From Panaeolus papilionaceus (lineage: Eukaryota; Basidiomycota; Agaricomycetes; Agaricales), in NCBI GenBank assembly GCA_015501605.1, contig JADNRZ010000004.1:186001-250000 (forward strand): 64,000 nt of DNA, read 5' to 3'. Positions within the stretch are counted from its first letter, which is position 1. Each line of letters starts with the position of its first letter. Below, piece by piece: positions 25,957-37,448 of the stretch. The notes below the pieces were generated by a model, which was not told where the DNA came from, did no database searches, and worked only from the letters and a program-made list of their open reading frames with translations. A program made the position numbers and the translations under genes.

Positions 25957-26321
25957 TTAATGTCCTTCTCCTTCGCCCACAACTCTGTTTGCTGCTGCTG
26001 CCCTAGATACACAACAGGAAGATTAAAATCGGACAAGAAGACTAAAAGTATGTCTGACTCACGGCATCATGACTGTCTCCCCGGTGCTCTCGACGCGAAG
26101 TGCAAGGATTCTTGTGCCCTACAGATATACGAGGTTAGTGTTCCTCTCGACTCGAATTCAAGAGAAGATACGTACATCGGGGAGAATGTTCGATCCAACG
26201 ACGTTCGCGTATTCGACACCACCCGTGGTAGTCCAGTAAAACACTCTCTGACCCACCTGGAGATGTGAATCAGAAAAGACGTGGAATATAAGTAAGAGCA
26301 ACTTACTGGCCAATTATTCAT
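25957..26321 (-). CDS. Tiny four-exon gene, 64-residue protein with a possible SH3/Tudor-like barrel
   Basis: I do not recognise the gene by name. The four exons join cleanly with introns of about 50, 57 and 60 nt (donors GTAAGT, GTACGT, GTGAGT), which is hard to obtain by chance. The product begins MNNWPVGQRVFYWTTTGG, continues VEYANVVGSNILPDGTRIL and ALRVESTGETVMMP, and ends VVGEGEGH. Alternating hydrophobic and glycine turns resemble small beta-barrels such as fungal Tudor/SH3-like proteins (V-G-x-x-V-x-Y, then x-V, then D-G-T, then V-x-L-P). That fold is an inference. There is no signal peptide or membrane segment. A TATAAA box lies about 60 bp upstream on the same strand, supporting the start. 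Confidence 0.6.
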
Positions 26322-26378
26322 AGTCGAAATAGCGAAGTAGTGAGTACTGGAGAGTCCTCACCAGCCCTTGACAGTCTC

Positions 26379-26384
26379 TTTATA
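26379..26384 (-). promoter_or_regulatory. TATA box of the small SH3-like gene
   Basis: TATAAA on the minus strand (within GGCTTATAAAGAG), 58-63 bp before the start codon at 26321. Confidence 0.5.
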
Positions 26385-26545
26385 AGCCCAACATTAGCGA
26401 CAGACGAGCCACTGCTGCTAAATCACCGGCTCTTGTCGCCGGAGTTGAAGGATTAACGAACCCTTGTCCGTAAGTGCGCAGAGCAGTATCTATCACAAAT
26501 GATATATGAACAGTATTCATGCAAGAATTAGTTGGATCTTGCAAC

Positions 26546-26943
26546 ATGGCCGACGGTAGATCTCAAATCTCCTGTGAGATGTAAAACGACATTTCACGTC
26601 CCAATATTTCTTAGAGGCGACCCCAAAGGAGCGCTTCCACCGCAAGCTTATGGATACACAACGCGAACTTGATGGATCGGCTATTGAAATGAAGTGTGGA
26701 TCGATGATGCTTCTTCAGTTGTCACAAAGAACAGTCAATGGCAAGGTACGTTGAGAGAGCCATACTACGTAATTCATATACAGTCCTGAGGGATCCCAGG
26801 GATATGTATCACAGCAACATGCGTCTGCTGTCTGGGGCGACTGCATGTGGCCACCACGTTACAACTTATCTGTACAAATTGAATTTAGCTGCATTTTAGG
26901 TAGGCATAATGAAATACGGTTCATGATTTCTTACCTGCGGTGA
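26546..26943 (+). CDS. Possible small gene of unknown function (about 94 aa, three exons)
   Basis: Weakly supported. Joining 26546-26555, 26615-26745 and 26800-26943 (introns of 59 and 54 nt, GTAGAT and GTACGT donors, TTAG and CCAG acceptors) yields a continuous frame. It begins MADEATPKERFHRKLMDTQR, continues ELDGSAIEMKCGSMMLLQL and SQRTVNGKGYVSQQHASAVW, and ends near FMISYLR. The composition and charged helix look protein-like, but I know no homologue. A further intron after SCIL (GTAGGC) would change the C-terminus. It would be divergent from the small SH3-like gene. Confidence 0.3.
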
Positions 26944-27723
26944 TCCTCGGATTCAAGAGAAATAAAAAATAAGAAGTGCCGCATGACGAACGATGATTGC
27001 AATCTTTGAAACAGGAACCTGGGTTGATGTCAAGAAGAGACATAAAAAGAAAACAGACTGAGGGCGCTGAGACGCGTTAAATTACCCTTTCGATGGACAC
27101 TCGAGCCTTGGATTAACGTGATTCCGTTTATGAAGAGAAGATGAATGACTGCAGGAGAGTTTAACAAGCAGGACTTGAAACTTGTCCGTCTACAACCAAG
27201 TGATAATATTGAAAGAGCGGAGATTATAGCATGTGTCACATGTAGTAATACTAATAATAATTCTAGTAAATTACTCCAAGTCTTATCTTCTACCTGAATT
27301 GATTATATAACTTAGAAAATCATTTCCATAACAAATTAAAATAATAGGTTAGTTTATTTTGAAAATTAAGTAAATATTACAATCAATTAAATAAATGAAT
27401 GATATCTCTAATTATTATTTACGTTTTACATATATAATAAATTATATTCTGAATTGTACGTAATCAATTCTGTCATGGTAATATACTGCTACCCTCCTTG
27501 AACTCGTATTTGAATCTCGTCTGTAACTATAACTTCAATTACAACCGACGACCGAATTTTTAATTCCTGAACCTGCTTTATTTTTGTACTCCCGAATCTC
27601 AGGTGCAACCATCTAATTACTCGAATATTATCAGAGCAAAGTTCAACATCTCGCCATTATAACTTTGAACGAGACGTCTGGGCCCTTTGGATCTTCATTC
27701 GCACTTGCTCCCTTTATGTTCTT
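26944..27723. other. A/T-rich intergenic region upstream of LST8
   Basis: The stretch from about 27240 to 27480 is strongly A/T-rich, with runs such as AATTAAATAAATGAATG and TACATATATAATAAATTATA. No coding signal. The last 200 bp is less skewed and should hold the LST8 promoter. Confidence 0.5.
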
Positions 27724-29250
27724 ATGCCTGCCACAACAGGCCCAAAAATAAACTCCACTCGTCACCACGATATGTCTGTCATCCTCGTCACTGGCTCTTA
27801 TGATCATGAAATTCGCTTTTGGGAGGCTTGGAGTGGCATCTGCTCTCGGACCATTGCCCGGACGGGTGAATCTGGTGTTAGTCTCGGATATATCTCTTTA
27901 TCACAATACTTATCACTGACGGGTACTGACCTCTCATCAGCAAGTGAATCGTCTGGCCATATCTCATGAGTAGGTTGGAATTTCGGGAAACATCGAGTAA
28001 TTCTTGGTGATATCTCTTTAGCAAGCGCTTGCTCGCCGCAGCAATTCACAAAAAGATATGCATTTACGATATTGCCAGCGCCTCCTCAGACCCGGTAAGA
28101 TAATCCCGCATCTCTAGAGAATTTGTGCCTTATATTGCATAGGTCATGACTTTTGATGGACATACCAACAACGTAACGTCTATCGCCTTCAATTCCGAGG
28201 GGAAGTGGCTTGTTTCCGGAAGCGAGGATGGGACCATCAGGATCTGGGATCTGCGGTGAGCTGCTTTATATCTGGATGTCCAAGATGATATGAGTGACAT
28301 AAAAATCGTTTCAGGGCAGGAAATACTGTACATAGGACATACGAGAATGGCGCACCAGGTTTCACCCGTCAATCAATGAAGATCCCACTTGAGCTGATTT
28401 GTCTCTTTAGTGAACGATGTCTGTATTCATCCGAATCAGGGCGAGCTCATTTCGTGCGATCAGGCAGGCAGCATTAAGCAGTGGGACCTGACAGATAATG
28501 TCTGTTCACATGAATTAGTAAGTATATTCTATATTCAAGAACAATGCTCTTAGAAGGTCGATAGACACCAGCAGGAGACATCCCAATAAGATCTATAACC
28601 CTCGCGTCAGATGGAACCTGTTTAGTTGCTGGGAACAACCAGGTAAGTATGATATCCCAGACTGTTAGGGGATATCTCAAAGTGCAGTTGACTAGGGGAC
28701 TTGTTATGTATGGCGGGTCAACGACGAGAACACGAACTTCCCTCGCTTCCAGGCAGTGACTCGTTTCCCGGCGCATGAAAAATATCTAACTCGTTGCCTC
28801 CTCAGTCCCGATGCAAGGTAAGTAAAACCTCTATTTTTGTTGATAGGCCCAGCGTGGTGTAAACGAATTCCAGATATTTAGCGACTTGTTCAGCTGATAC
28901 CTTTGTAAAAATCTGGTCTATAACGCCGTCATACGAATTCAAATTAGACAAGGTGCTAGTAGGCCATCAAAGATGGGTATGGGACTGCGCTTTTAGTGCC
29001 GATAGCGCTTATCTTGTCACAGGTAAGTATGGAAGTTGTACTATTGAATAATAAAGTGAATTGATTGTTTATCTTTAGCATCGTCTGACCACACTGCGCG
29101 ACTATGGGAAATGGCATCAGGCGAGACAGTCAGACAATACAACGGACATCATAAAGGTGCATTCTATTAAATTCTGGTCGAGACCAACCGAGTGTTGATG
29201 CGATTTTTTTAGCGGCTGTTTGTTGTGCCCTACATGATGGTGCAAGTTAG
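27724..29250 (+). CDS. LST8: Target of rapamycin complex subunit LST8 (WD40 repeat protein)
   Basis: Seven-bladed beta-propeller that stabilises the TOR kinase in TORC1 and TORC2. The repeats are clear: [79 protein letters not shown] and [19 protein letters not shown], ending in [18 protein letters not shown]. These spacings and the ECWSG-like opening blade (EAWSG) match LST8 specifically. There are about ten short introns. The exact splice site after TGES near 27870 is ambiguous because neither nearby acceptor gives the family QVNRL perfectly. An internal ATG at 27772 (MSVILVTGS) is an alternative start that would match the usual LST8 N-terminus more closely. Confidence 0.93.
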
Positions 29251-29700
29251 GGAATGAAAAAAGTGTTGGACAAGATGATACGTATTCGGTTGAATGTATG
29301 TACAACATACCCAGAAATCTTAAAGTAGCCAATTAAATGAGAACACGACACGAGGAACATCAAAAGAAAAGTATGTAGTTGGTATAGTGTGGCATGATTC
29401 TTGTAAAGGTACAGAGAGAAACTCTTATCAGCAGGTGTTCCTTATCTTTAAGACATGGACAATAACTGACCAATGAGGGATTAGATTTCACAAAGCAATC
29501 GGCGTCTATCGGCCTAATCCCTTTTTGGGGGAGGATCATGGGATGGAATCTCTTTAGTTGGTGGTCTCGATTGACTCTCAGCCCGTTTCTTTCCTCTAAC
29601 TTGAACCTCCACCTTCAATTTACATCTACATCTACCCTTCTACACAATTCTCTCATCCTACAGTTATACCAAAAAGTCAATTCTTCTTAAACCTTGTTAA
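29251..29700. promoter_or_regulatory. Intergenic region carrying the GLT1 promoter
   Basis: 450 bp between the LST8 stop and the GLT1 start. It contains two GATA-factor sites near 29430 and a strongly pyrimidine-rich leader over the last 120 bp before the ATG, typical of highly expressed basidiomycete genes. Confidence 0.5.
29424..29446 (-). promoter_or_regulatory. Paired GATA-factor sites upstream of GLT1
   Basis: CTTATC at 29424-29429 (TGATAAG on the minus strand) and at 29441-29446 (AGATAAG on the minus strand), both matching the HGATAR consensus of AreA/Nit2-type nitrogen regulators. They lie about 255-277 bp before the start codon of an ammonium-assimilation gene. Confidence 0.4.
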
Positions 29701-32700
29701 ATGGCCTCAACTGGCTATCAACAATCCCCACACCATCTCCCTTTCGTATCAGAGTTTGCCGATTCGGAAAATATTACTGGCTTTAATGCTGTAAAACGTG
29801 ATGAAGCTTCCTTTGCGGGGTCGTTGCCTGCCGATCAAGGATTGTATTCCAACGAGAATGAGAAAGACTCGTGTGGTGTAGGTTTCATCTGTCACATCAA
29901 AGGCCAACCAAGCCACAAAATCGTCTCCGATGCTCGTCAACTTCTCTGCGCCATGACCCATCGTGGTGCGACAGGAGCTGATAGTCGTGATGGTGATGGT
30001 GCTGGTGTAATGACCTCTATTCCTCACGATTTCTTCAAAAGAGAAGCTGAGCGAGACCTCGGTTGTCTCCTCCCTGAACCTGGCGAATACGCCGTCGGAA
30101 ACGTCTTTTTCAAATCCAATGATCCCGTTCAACTACAAAGCTACCAAAACGTATTCGTCAAGATCGCCAGCAGCCTTGGACTACGCGTGTTAGGTTGGAG
30201 AGAGGTCCCAACAGACGGAACCATCCTTGGTCCCGCTGCGAGCAGCAACGAACCTACTATCCTTCAACCCTTTGTTGTGCTTCGAGCTCACTACGGCGAT
30301 GGAAACTCTGTGCAAGGTGGTACATTCGATGCAAAGCACTTTGAGCGTCAGCTCTACGTCCTCCGTAAACGTGCGACTCACAGCATGTGTGTTTCTTTTT
30401 TCATCCCGCGTAGAGAGACCTTTCACTGACCACGAGCTCGTTATCATAATCATACAGAACTTTGGCCAAGGGCTTCTATGTCTGCTCCCTTTCGTCTAAG
30501 AATATCGTCTACAAGGGTCAACTTTCCCCTCCCCAAGTTTACTCATATTACCACGACCTTAACCACGTACTCTATCGTTCCCACTTCTGTCTTGTTCACT
30601 CTCGGTTCTCAACGAACACTTTCCCTAGTTGGGATCGTGCCCAGCCTATGAGATGGGCTGCTCACAATGGTACGTGCCACGTACGCTTCTTTGGTATGTG
30701 ACTCAACCCAACTTCAGGTGAAATCAACACTGTGCGCGGGAACAAGAACTGGATGCGAGCCAGAGAAGGTGTTATTTCGTCCCAAAACTTTGGAGATCAG
30801 TTGGACCACTTGTACCCCATCATCGAAAACGGTGGTTCTGATTCCGCGGCGTTCGACAATGTGTTGGAGTTGCTGGTGGTCAATGGAGCTGTCACCCTGC
30901 CCGAGGCTGTCATGATGATGATCCCAGAGGCCTGGCAAGGGAACGACAACATGGACCCTCAAAAACGCGCATTTTACAACTGGGCCGCGTGCGTGCAAGA
31001 GCCATGGGATGGTCCGGCTTTGTTCACTTTCAGTGATGGTCGTTTCTGTGGTGCGAACTTGGATCGTAACGGATTAAGGCCCTGTCGTTATATCGTCACA
31101 AACGAGGACATTATGGTGTGTGCGTCGGAGGTTGGGGCTGTCTATATTGCACCAGAGAAGGTCGTGCAGAAGGGTAGATTGAAGCCTGGTCGCATGCTGC
31201 TAGTCGATACCCTCGAGGGACGCATCGTTGATGACAAGGAACTCAAACGCACAACAGCCTCCAAGCAGAACTTCGCTTCATGGGTGGAAGCGCACGTACT
31301 TGAGGTACCGAATATTGTCAAGCGCGTCAAGTCTCGTAACATCAATCTCGATGTCACACTCGATGATTCGACCCTTAGCACGGACCCCAAACTCCTTGCG
31401 TTTGGCTTCACGGTCGAGCAACTCAATCTCCTCATGCTCCCCATGGTCCTGGATGGAAAGGAAGCTTTGGGCTCCATGGGAAATGACGCTCCCCTTGCTG
31501 CAATAGCCACCCAACCTCGAATCATTTATGATTATTTCCGCCAACTCTTCGCACAAGTCACCAATCCCCCCATCGACCCTATTCGAGAAAGCATTGTCAT
31601 GTCTCTAGCCACCTACGTTGGACCAGAGGGCAACCTCTTGGAAGTTAAACCCGAGCAATGCCATCGTATCCTTCTCCCTTCTCCTGTCATCTCCATCGAG
31701 GAAATGAACGCAATGAAAACCCTTAAGTCTGCGTACTCGACATGGCCTTCGCGCACAATCGACATCACCTTCGCCAAATCGGAAGGCCTTCCAGGCTATC
31801 GTCGCGCCTTGGATCGCGTTTGCAGCGAGGCTACCCAGGCAATTGACGATGGCGTAAAGGTCGTAATCTTGAGCGATCGAGCAACAGGGCCCGACCGCGT
31901 GCCGTTGTCCGCTCTCATTGCCTGTGGAGGCGTACATCACCATCTCACATCGCAGAAGAAGCGTGCAAAGGTTGCTCTCATGATTGAGACGGCTGAGGCT
32001 CGCGAGGTTCATCACCTTTGCGTCCTTGTAGGGTATGGTGCTGACGCTGTCTGCCCCTGGTTGGTCATGGAGACTATCCATAAGGTTGCCCGAGAGGGAC
32101 TGTAAGTGTTTATAAACCGTGTTTTATGACTAAATCTCACTGTTTGTTTTAGTGTGAAGTCCAACAAATCAGTCGCTGAATTGCTCGAGAATTACCGCCA
32201 CTCGGTTGACAATGGCATCCTCAAAGTCATGTCCAAGATGGGTATTTCCACCCTCCAGTCGTACAAGGGTGCCCAAATCTTCGAGATTCTGGGCCTTCAT
32301 CATGAAGTTGTCGAACCATGCTTCATCGGTACTGCTAGTCGTGTCGAGGGTGCCACCTTTGACCTTTTGGCTATGGACACCTTCGAACTCCACGAGCGTG
32401 GCTGGCCAAGTCGCGAAACTATTCTTCCTCCGGGTATGCCCGAATCAGGAGAATACCACTGGCGTGATGGCGGCGAAGCTCACATCAACGACCCCACTGG
32501 ACTTGCAAGTCTTCAAGACGCTGTGCTGGAGAAAAACCAGTCGGCCTACGACGCGTACGCTCGCAATGCAAACGAACAAGCTCAAAGCATCCATCTTCGA
32601 GGCCTCCTTGATTTCCGTTATGAAGCCACCATTCCAATTCCTATCGAGCAAGTTGAGCCCTGGAACGAGATCGTTCGACGTTTCGTAACTGGCGCCATGT

Positions 32701-35700
32701 CTTACGGTTCGATTTCTATGGAGGCCCACTCCACTCTGGCAATCGCCATGAACCGTCTCGGTGGAAAGTCGAACACCGGAGAGGGTGGAGAGGATGCCGA
32801 AAGGTCACAGGTCATGCCCAACGGCGATACTATGCGATCCGCCATCAAGCAGGTCGCCTCTGGTCGTTTTGGTGTCACCGCAAATTACCTCGCAGATGCC
32901 GACGAACTCCAGATCAAGATGGCTCAAGGCGCTAAGCCCGGAGAGGGAGGAGAGTTGCCTGGCCATAAGGTTTCAGGGTCTATTGCTCGTACTCGTCATT
33001 CCACTGCCGGTGTCGGTCTGATTTCCCCACCGCCACATCACGACATCTATTCCATCGAGGACCTCAAGCAGCTGATTTATGATCTCAAGTGCTCCAACCC
33101 TCGCGCCCGTGTATCTGTAAAGCTGGTATCCGAAGTTGGAGTCGGTATCGTCGCCAGTGGTGTGGCCAAAGCAAAGGCGGATCATATCTTGATTTCCGGA
33201 CACGATGGAGGGACAGGAGCTTCGCGCTGGACTGGTATAAAGTACGCTGGTCTTCCTTGGGAGCTTGGTCTTGCAGAGACCCATCAGACACTCGTCCTGA
33301 ATGACCTTCGCGGACGCGTCACAGTGCAGACGGATGGACAGATCAGGACTGGGCGTGATATTGCCATTGCTTGTCTTTTAGGAGCTGAAGAATGGGGCTT
33401 CGCCACCACTCCTTTGATAGCCATGGGTTGCATCATGATGCGCAAGTGCCATCGTAAGTTTTGTTCGTTGTAACCCATATGATTTTCATTGACGCTATTC
33501 TTTTTACTTAGTAAATACCTGTCCTGTTGGTATCGCCACCCAGGACCCCCAACTTCGTGCTAAATTCGCTGGTCAGCCAGAGCAGGTCATCAACTTTTTC
33601 TATTACCTCGCGGAAGAACTCCGTGGATATATGGCCAAGTTGGGTTTTCGTACGATCAACGAGATGGTAGGCCGCGCCGACATGCTAAAGGTCAACGAGA
33701 AGCTTCGGACTCCCAAGACTGCTCATCTAGATCTTTCCGCCGTCCTCAAACCTGCTTGGCAGATGCGTCCTGGAGCTGCTACCTACCGAGTCCGCCAACA
33801 GGATCACAAGCTCTACATTCGCCTCGATAACAAGTTCATTGACGAGTCAGAGCCCGCCCTCAGCAAGGGACTCCCGGTGCACATCGAGTGCGACGTTACC
33901 AATACCGATCGTGCATTGGGAACGTCACTATCTTACAAGGTCTCCAAGCTTTACGGAGAAGAGGGATTGCCCAAAGATACCATCCATATCCGAATGAAAG
34001 GGTCGGCTGGCCAGTCCTGTGGTGCCTTCCTGGCTCCCGGTATCACCATCGAGCTCGAAGGAGACGCCAATGACTACGTTGGAAAGGGTCTATCAGGCGG
34101 TCGACTTATCGTGTACCCTCCCAAGCAGTCAACTTTCAAAGCAGAGGAGAACATCATCGTTGGCAATGTCTGCTTGTACGGTGCAACATCTGGTGAGGCC
34201 TTCATTCGGGGTATTGCTGCCGAACGCTTCGCTGTTAGGAACTCTGGTGCAAACGCTGTTGTAGAAGGTACCGGAGATCATGGTTGCGAGTATATGACTG
34301 GAGGTCGTGTCGTCGTACTCGGAGTCACTGGCCGCAACTTCGCTGCTGGCATGAGTGGTGGTATCGCTTATGTTCTGGACACGGCTCACACATTCGCCTC
34401 TAAAGTGAACATGGAGATGGTAGAACTTGGCAAGGTTACAGACCCTCGCGAAATTGCAGCACTTCGCAGCCTCATCGAAGACCATCGTCACTACACCGGT
34501 TCCGAGGTTGCAGACCGCGTTCTCCACGACTTCCATCACCTGCTACCTTTGTTCGTTCGTGTTATGCCCCTCGACTATAAGCGAGTATTGGAAGAGCAGG
34601 CCCTCCGAGAAAAGGAGGAACGTGCTCGCCATAGCTTCATTGATCTCGTTCCATCACGTACTGCCAGCCAAGTCGATCTTGCATCCGAGGGTCTTGAAGA
34701 GGTGTTGCTCAAGCAGCCTACCCCTGCTTCTGCCAAGCGTCATGAACCAGCCGTACCTGACGTCGAGGACTCCTTGGTCGATGACAACACTACCAAGCAA
34801 CGGCTCAATAAGCTCGATAAAACTCGTGGGTTCATGAAATACAAGCGCCTCGGTGAAGCATATCGTCCTCCTCGCAAACGTGTCAAGGATTGGAAAGAGA
34901 TCTCTAGCCGATTGACCGAGAGTGAACTGAAATATCAATCCGCTCGTTGTATGGACTGTGGTGTTCCTTTCTGTCAGTCTGACACTGGCTGCCCGATTTC
35001 CAACATCATTCCCAAGTGGAACGACCTCGTATTCAAAGGCCAATGGCAAGATGCCCTTAATCGTTTGTTGATGACTAACAACTTCCCCGAATTCACCGGT
35101 CGCGTCTGTCCCGCACCGTGTGAGGGTGCATGTGTGCTGGGTATCAACGAACAGCCCGTAGGAATCAAGAGCATCGAGTGTGCCATCATCGACAAGGTTA
35201 GCAGCAATCTGGTGTCCTACACTTTTAGAGGTTAACTTGTACACAGGGCTTTGAAATGGGCTGGATGGCACCCAACCCGCCATCCTTCCGAACTGGTAAA
35301 CGCGTTGCTATTATTGGCTCGGGGCCAGCAGGGCTTGCTTGTGCCGACCAACTCAACAAAGCTGGCCATTTGGTCACTGTTTACGATCGCAATGACCGTA
35401 TCGGAGGTCTTTTGATGTACGGCATCCCCAAGTATGTGAAACGCCTTCCTATTCCATATTATTCCATCATTACATTCTGACCCATGTGAAGCATGAAACT
35501 GGACAAGGCCATTGTGCAACGTCGTGTCGATCTCATGGCTGCAGAGGGCATTGTTCGTGCATTTCAGTCGTATCATCGATGTTCACCTACTCATCTATCC
35601 CTAGACCTTTGTGACTAACGCTCATGTTGGAGTTGACATCGACGCGAAAGAACTGGAAGCAGAGAACGACGCTGTTGTCATTTGCACTGGCGCAACATGG

Positions 35701-36844
35701 CCTCGAGACTTGCGAATCCCTAACCGCAATGCCGATGGCATCCATTTCGCCATGGACTACCTACAAGTAGGTCCCCTACGAATGATGTCACTAGCTGCTA
35801 AGCTTAACTTCCCTGTCTGCAGCTGAATACCAAGTCTCTCCTCGACTCTGAGCTCCAAGACGGCGGATACATCAATGCGAAGGGCAAGGAGGTTATCGTA
35901 ATTGGTGGAGGAGATACAGGTAACGACTGTATCGGCACTGCAATGCGTCATGGTGCCAAGTCTGTTGTCAACTTCGAGTTGCTGCCCAAGCCACCAGCGT
36001 CTCGGGGAAGGGATAACCCTTGGCCACAATGGCCTCGGTAAGTTTCTGGTTCGATTGAGATGCATGTCTCTCAATAAATCCATCCACCTAGCATTTTCCG
36101 TACCGATTATGGTCATACCGAGGTTGCTGCTCATTTTGGAAATGGTGTGTCGCCTTTCTTCTCTAGACTTCCTTCCAAATTCTGTTATTAACAGCGTATT
36201 TAGATCCCCGCGAATACTGCATTTCGACCAAGGACTTCGTTATGGACGAACAGGGCAAGCTTCAGGGTCTCAACACCGTGCGGGTCGAGTGGACCAAGGA
36301 CAGCGGTGGTCGTTGGAAGATGGAGGAAGTGCCTGACTCAGAAAAATTCTTCCCCGCTCAACTGGTATTCCTTGCCCTTGGTTTCCTGGGTCCCCAAAAC
36401 GAGGTCTTGCAGTCACTGGGTATCAAGCAGGATGCAAGATCGAACGTGCAAACTCCCCCTAGGGTTCGTGTTGTTGCAACAGCAATTTCATGCGACTAAA
36501 TTTTATTTATAGAAATACGCGACAAACGTCGAAGGTGTCTTCGCGGCTGGTGACTGCAGACGTGGTCAATCTCTCATTGTATGGGGTATTAAGTACGTCC
36601 TTTTTATCTGCGATTCAACAACTTTGGACATCTTACTGGCTGTTTACAAAGCGAGGGACGAGGAGCTGCCGCCGAGGTTGACCAATATCTCAGCAATGGT
36701 TCCACCCGCCTTCCCACTGCTGGAGGCATCAAGACAAGGGTAAGCCATACATTCTGTCTCTAAAGTTTAATATATTAAAACTGACCTTCGTGATAGGCAC
36801 TTGTGCCTCCTCCAAGCAAGTTGCCTCTTGATGTTCAAGCCTAA
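29701..36844 (+). CDS. GLT1: Glutamate synthase (GOGAT), NAD(P)H-dependent, fused alpha and beta domains
   Basis: Converts glutamine plus 2-oxoglutarate to two glutamates. About 2,120 residues in some ten exons. After a propeptide, the class II amidotransferase domain starts at Cys58 in [11 protein letters not shown]. The central domain and FMN/TIM-barrel domain follow ([27 protein letters not shown]), with the 3Fe-4S cysteines in [19 protein letters not shown] completed across an intron. The GXGXG beta-helix shows [14 protein letters not shown]. The beta part has Cys clusters ([32 protein letters not shown]), the FAD site [17 protein letters not shown] and the NAD(P)H site [13 protein letters not shown]. 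It ends at LPLDVQA. The single-chain form is the fungal/plant NADH-type. All catalytic landmarks are present. Confidence 0.97.
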
Positions 36845-36927
36845 TCAGAATTTTCACGATTTTATGTATTTACTCACGCGACAGAATCTAATCATATTTA
36901 CAATGTTCATCTTCCTTCTTCCACGTA

Positions 36928-37294
36928 CTGTACCAATTGGATCAGTTCGGCAGGGGGTCTGACTGCTGACCGCTCTGCCGAAATTTTGGTTTCGGCAACA
37001 CCTCCATTTCGTGCTGACATCGGGGCACCCCATAGTCATCAACGCACTATAACGCCTCTGCAACGGTGTCCAACCGAGGAATTTAATTTGAAGGGCACCC
37101 GCCCAATGACACAGGCGGGTTTGGCGGAAATTTCTCTCGAATTTGACTGAAATTACCTTTTTTGGGGGCATTGGAATTTGCAGGCTTGGTGGATGGTTTC
37201 GGCAGAGCACCCTCTGACTGCTGACTGCTGACCGATTTCGGCACGGCCAGGCCTCTGCTGACTGCTGACTGCCGAACTACTCCAATTGGTACAG
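36928..37294. mobile_element. MITE with 28 bp terminal inverted repeats and TA target duplication (Tc1/mariner-like)
   Basis: The sequence starting TACTGTACCAATTGGA at 36926 recurs inverted, ending at 37296. Including the flanking TA, the two ends match over 26 of 28 positions (16 identical, 2 mismatches, then AGTTCGGCAG). TA at both outer edges fits the duplication made by Tc1/mariner transposases. The 367 bp body has no coding capacity and contains repeated CTGACTGCTGAC units near both ends and a GCCGAAA/TTTCGGC stem at 36977-36996. It lies about 80 bp past the GLT1 stop, between the convergent GLT1 and MSS51 genes. Superfamily is inferred from the TA duplication only. Confidence 0.75.
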
Positions 37295-37448
37295 TATAGT
37301 TATGCACGTGTCATGTATCATACCAGTAATGTTCATTTTTATTATGTTGCAATTGGATTGATCTGGTATATTCGCCAGATAAGTTAATTATGGTAAGCTA
37401 TGTAGGTAGTGTATGGAAAAAACTGATGAAAATAGCTTTACGTTCGAC

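Noticed and set aside
37083..37307. 74-residue frame inside the MITE
   Set aside because: Spans the terminal inverted repeat and internal repeats; not a gene and not transposase-like.
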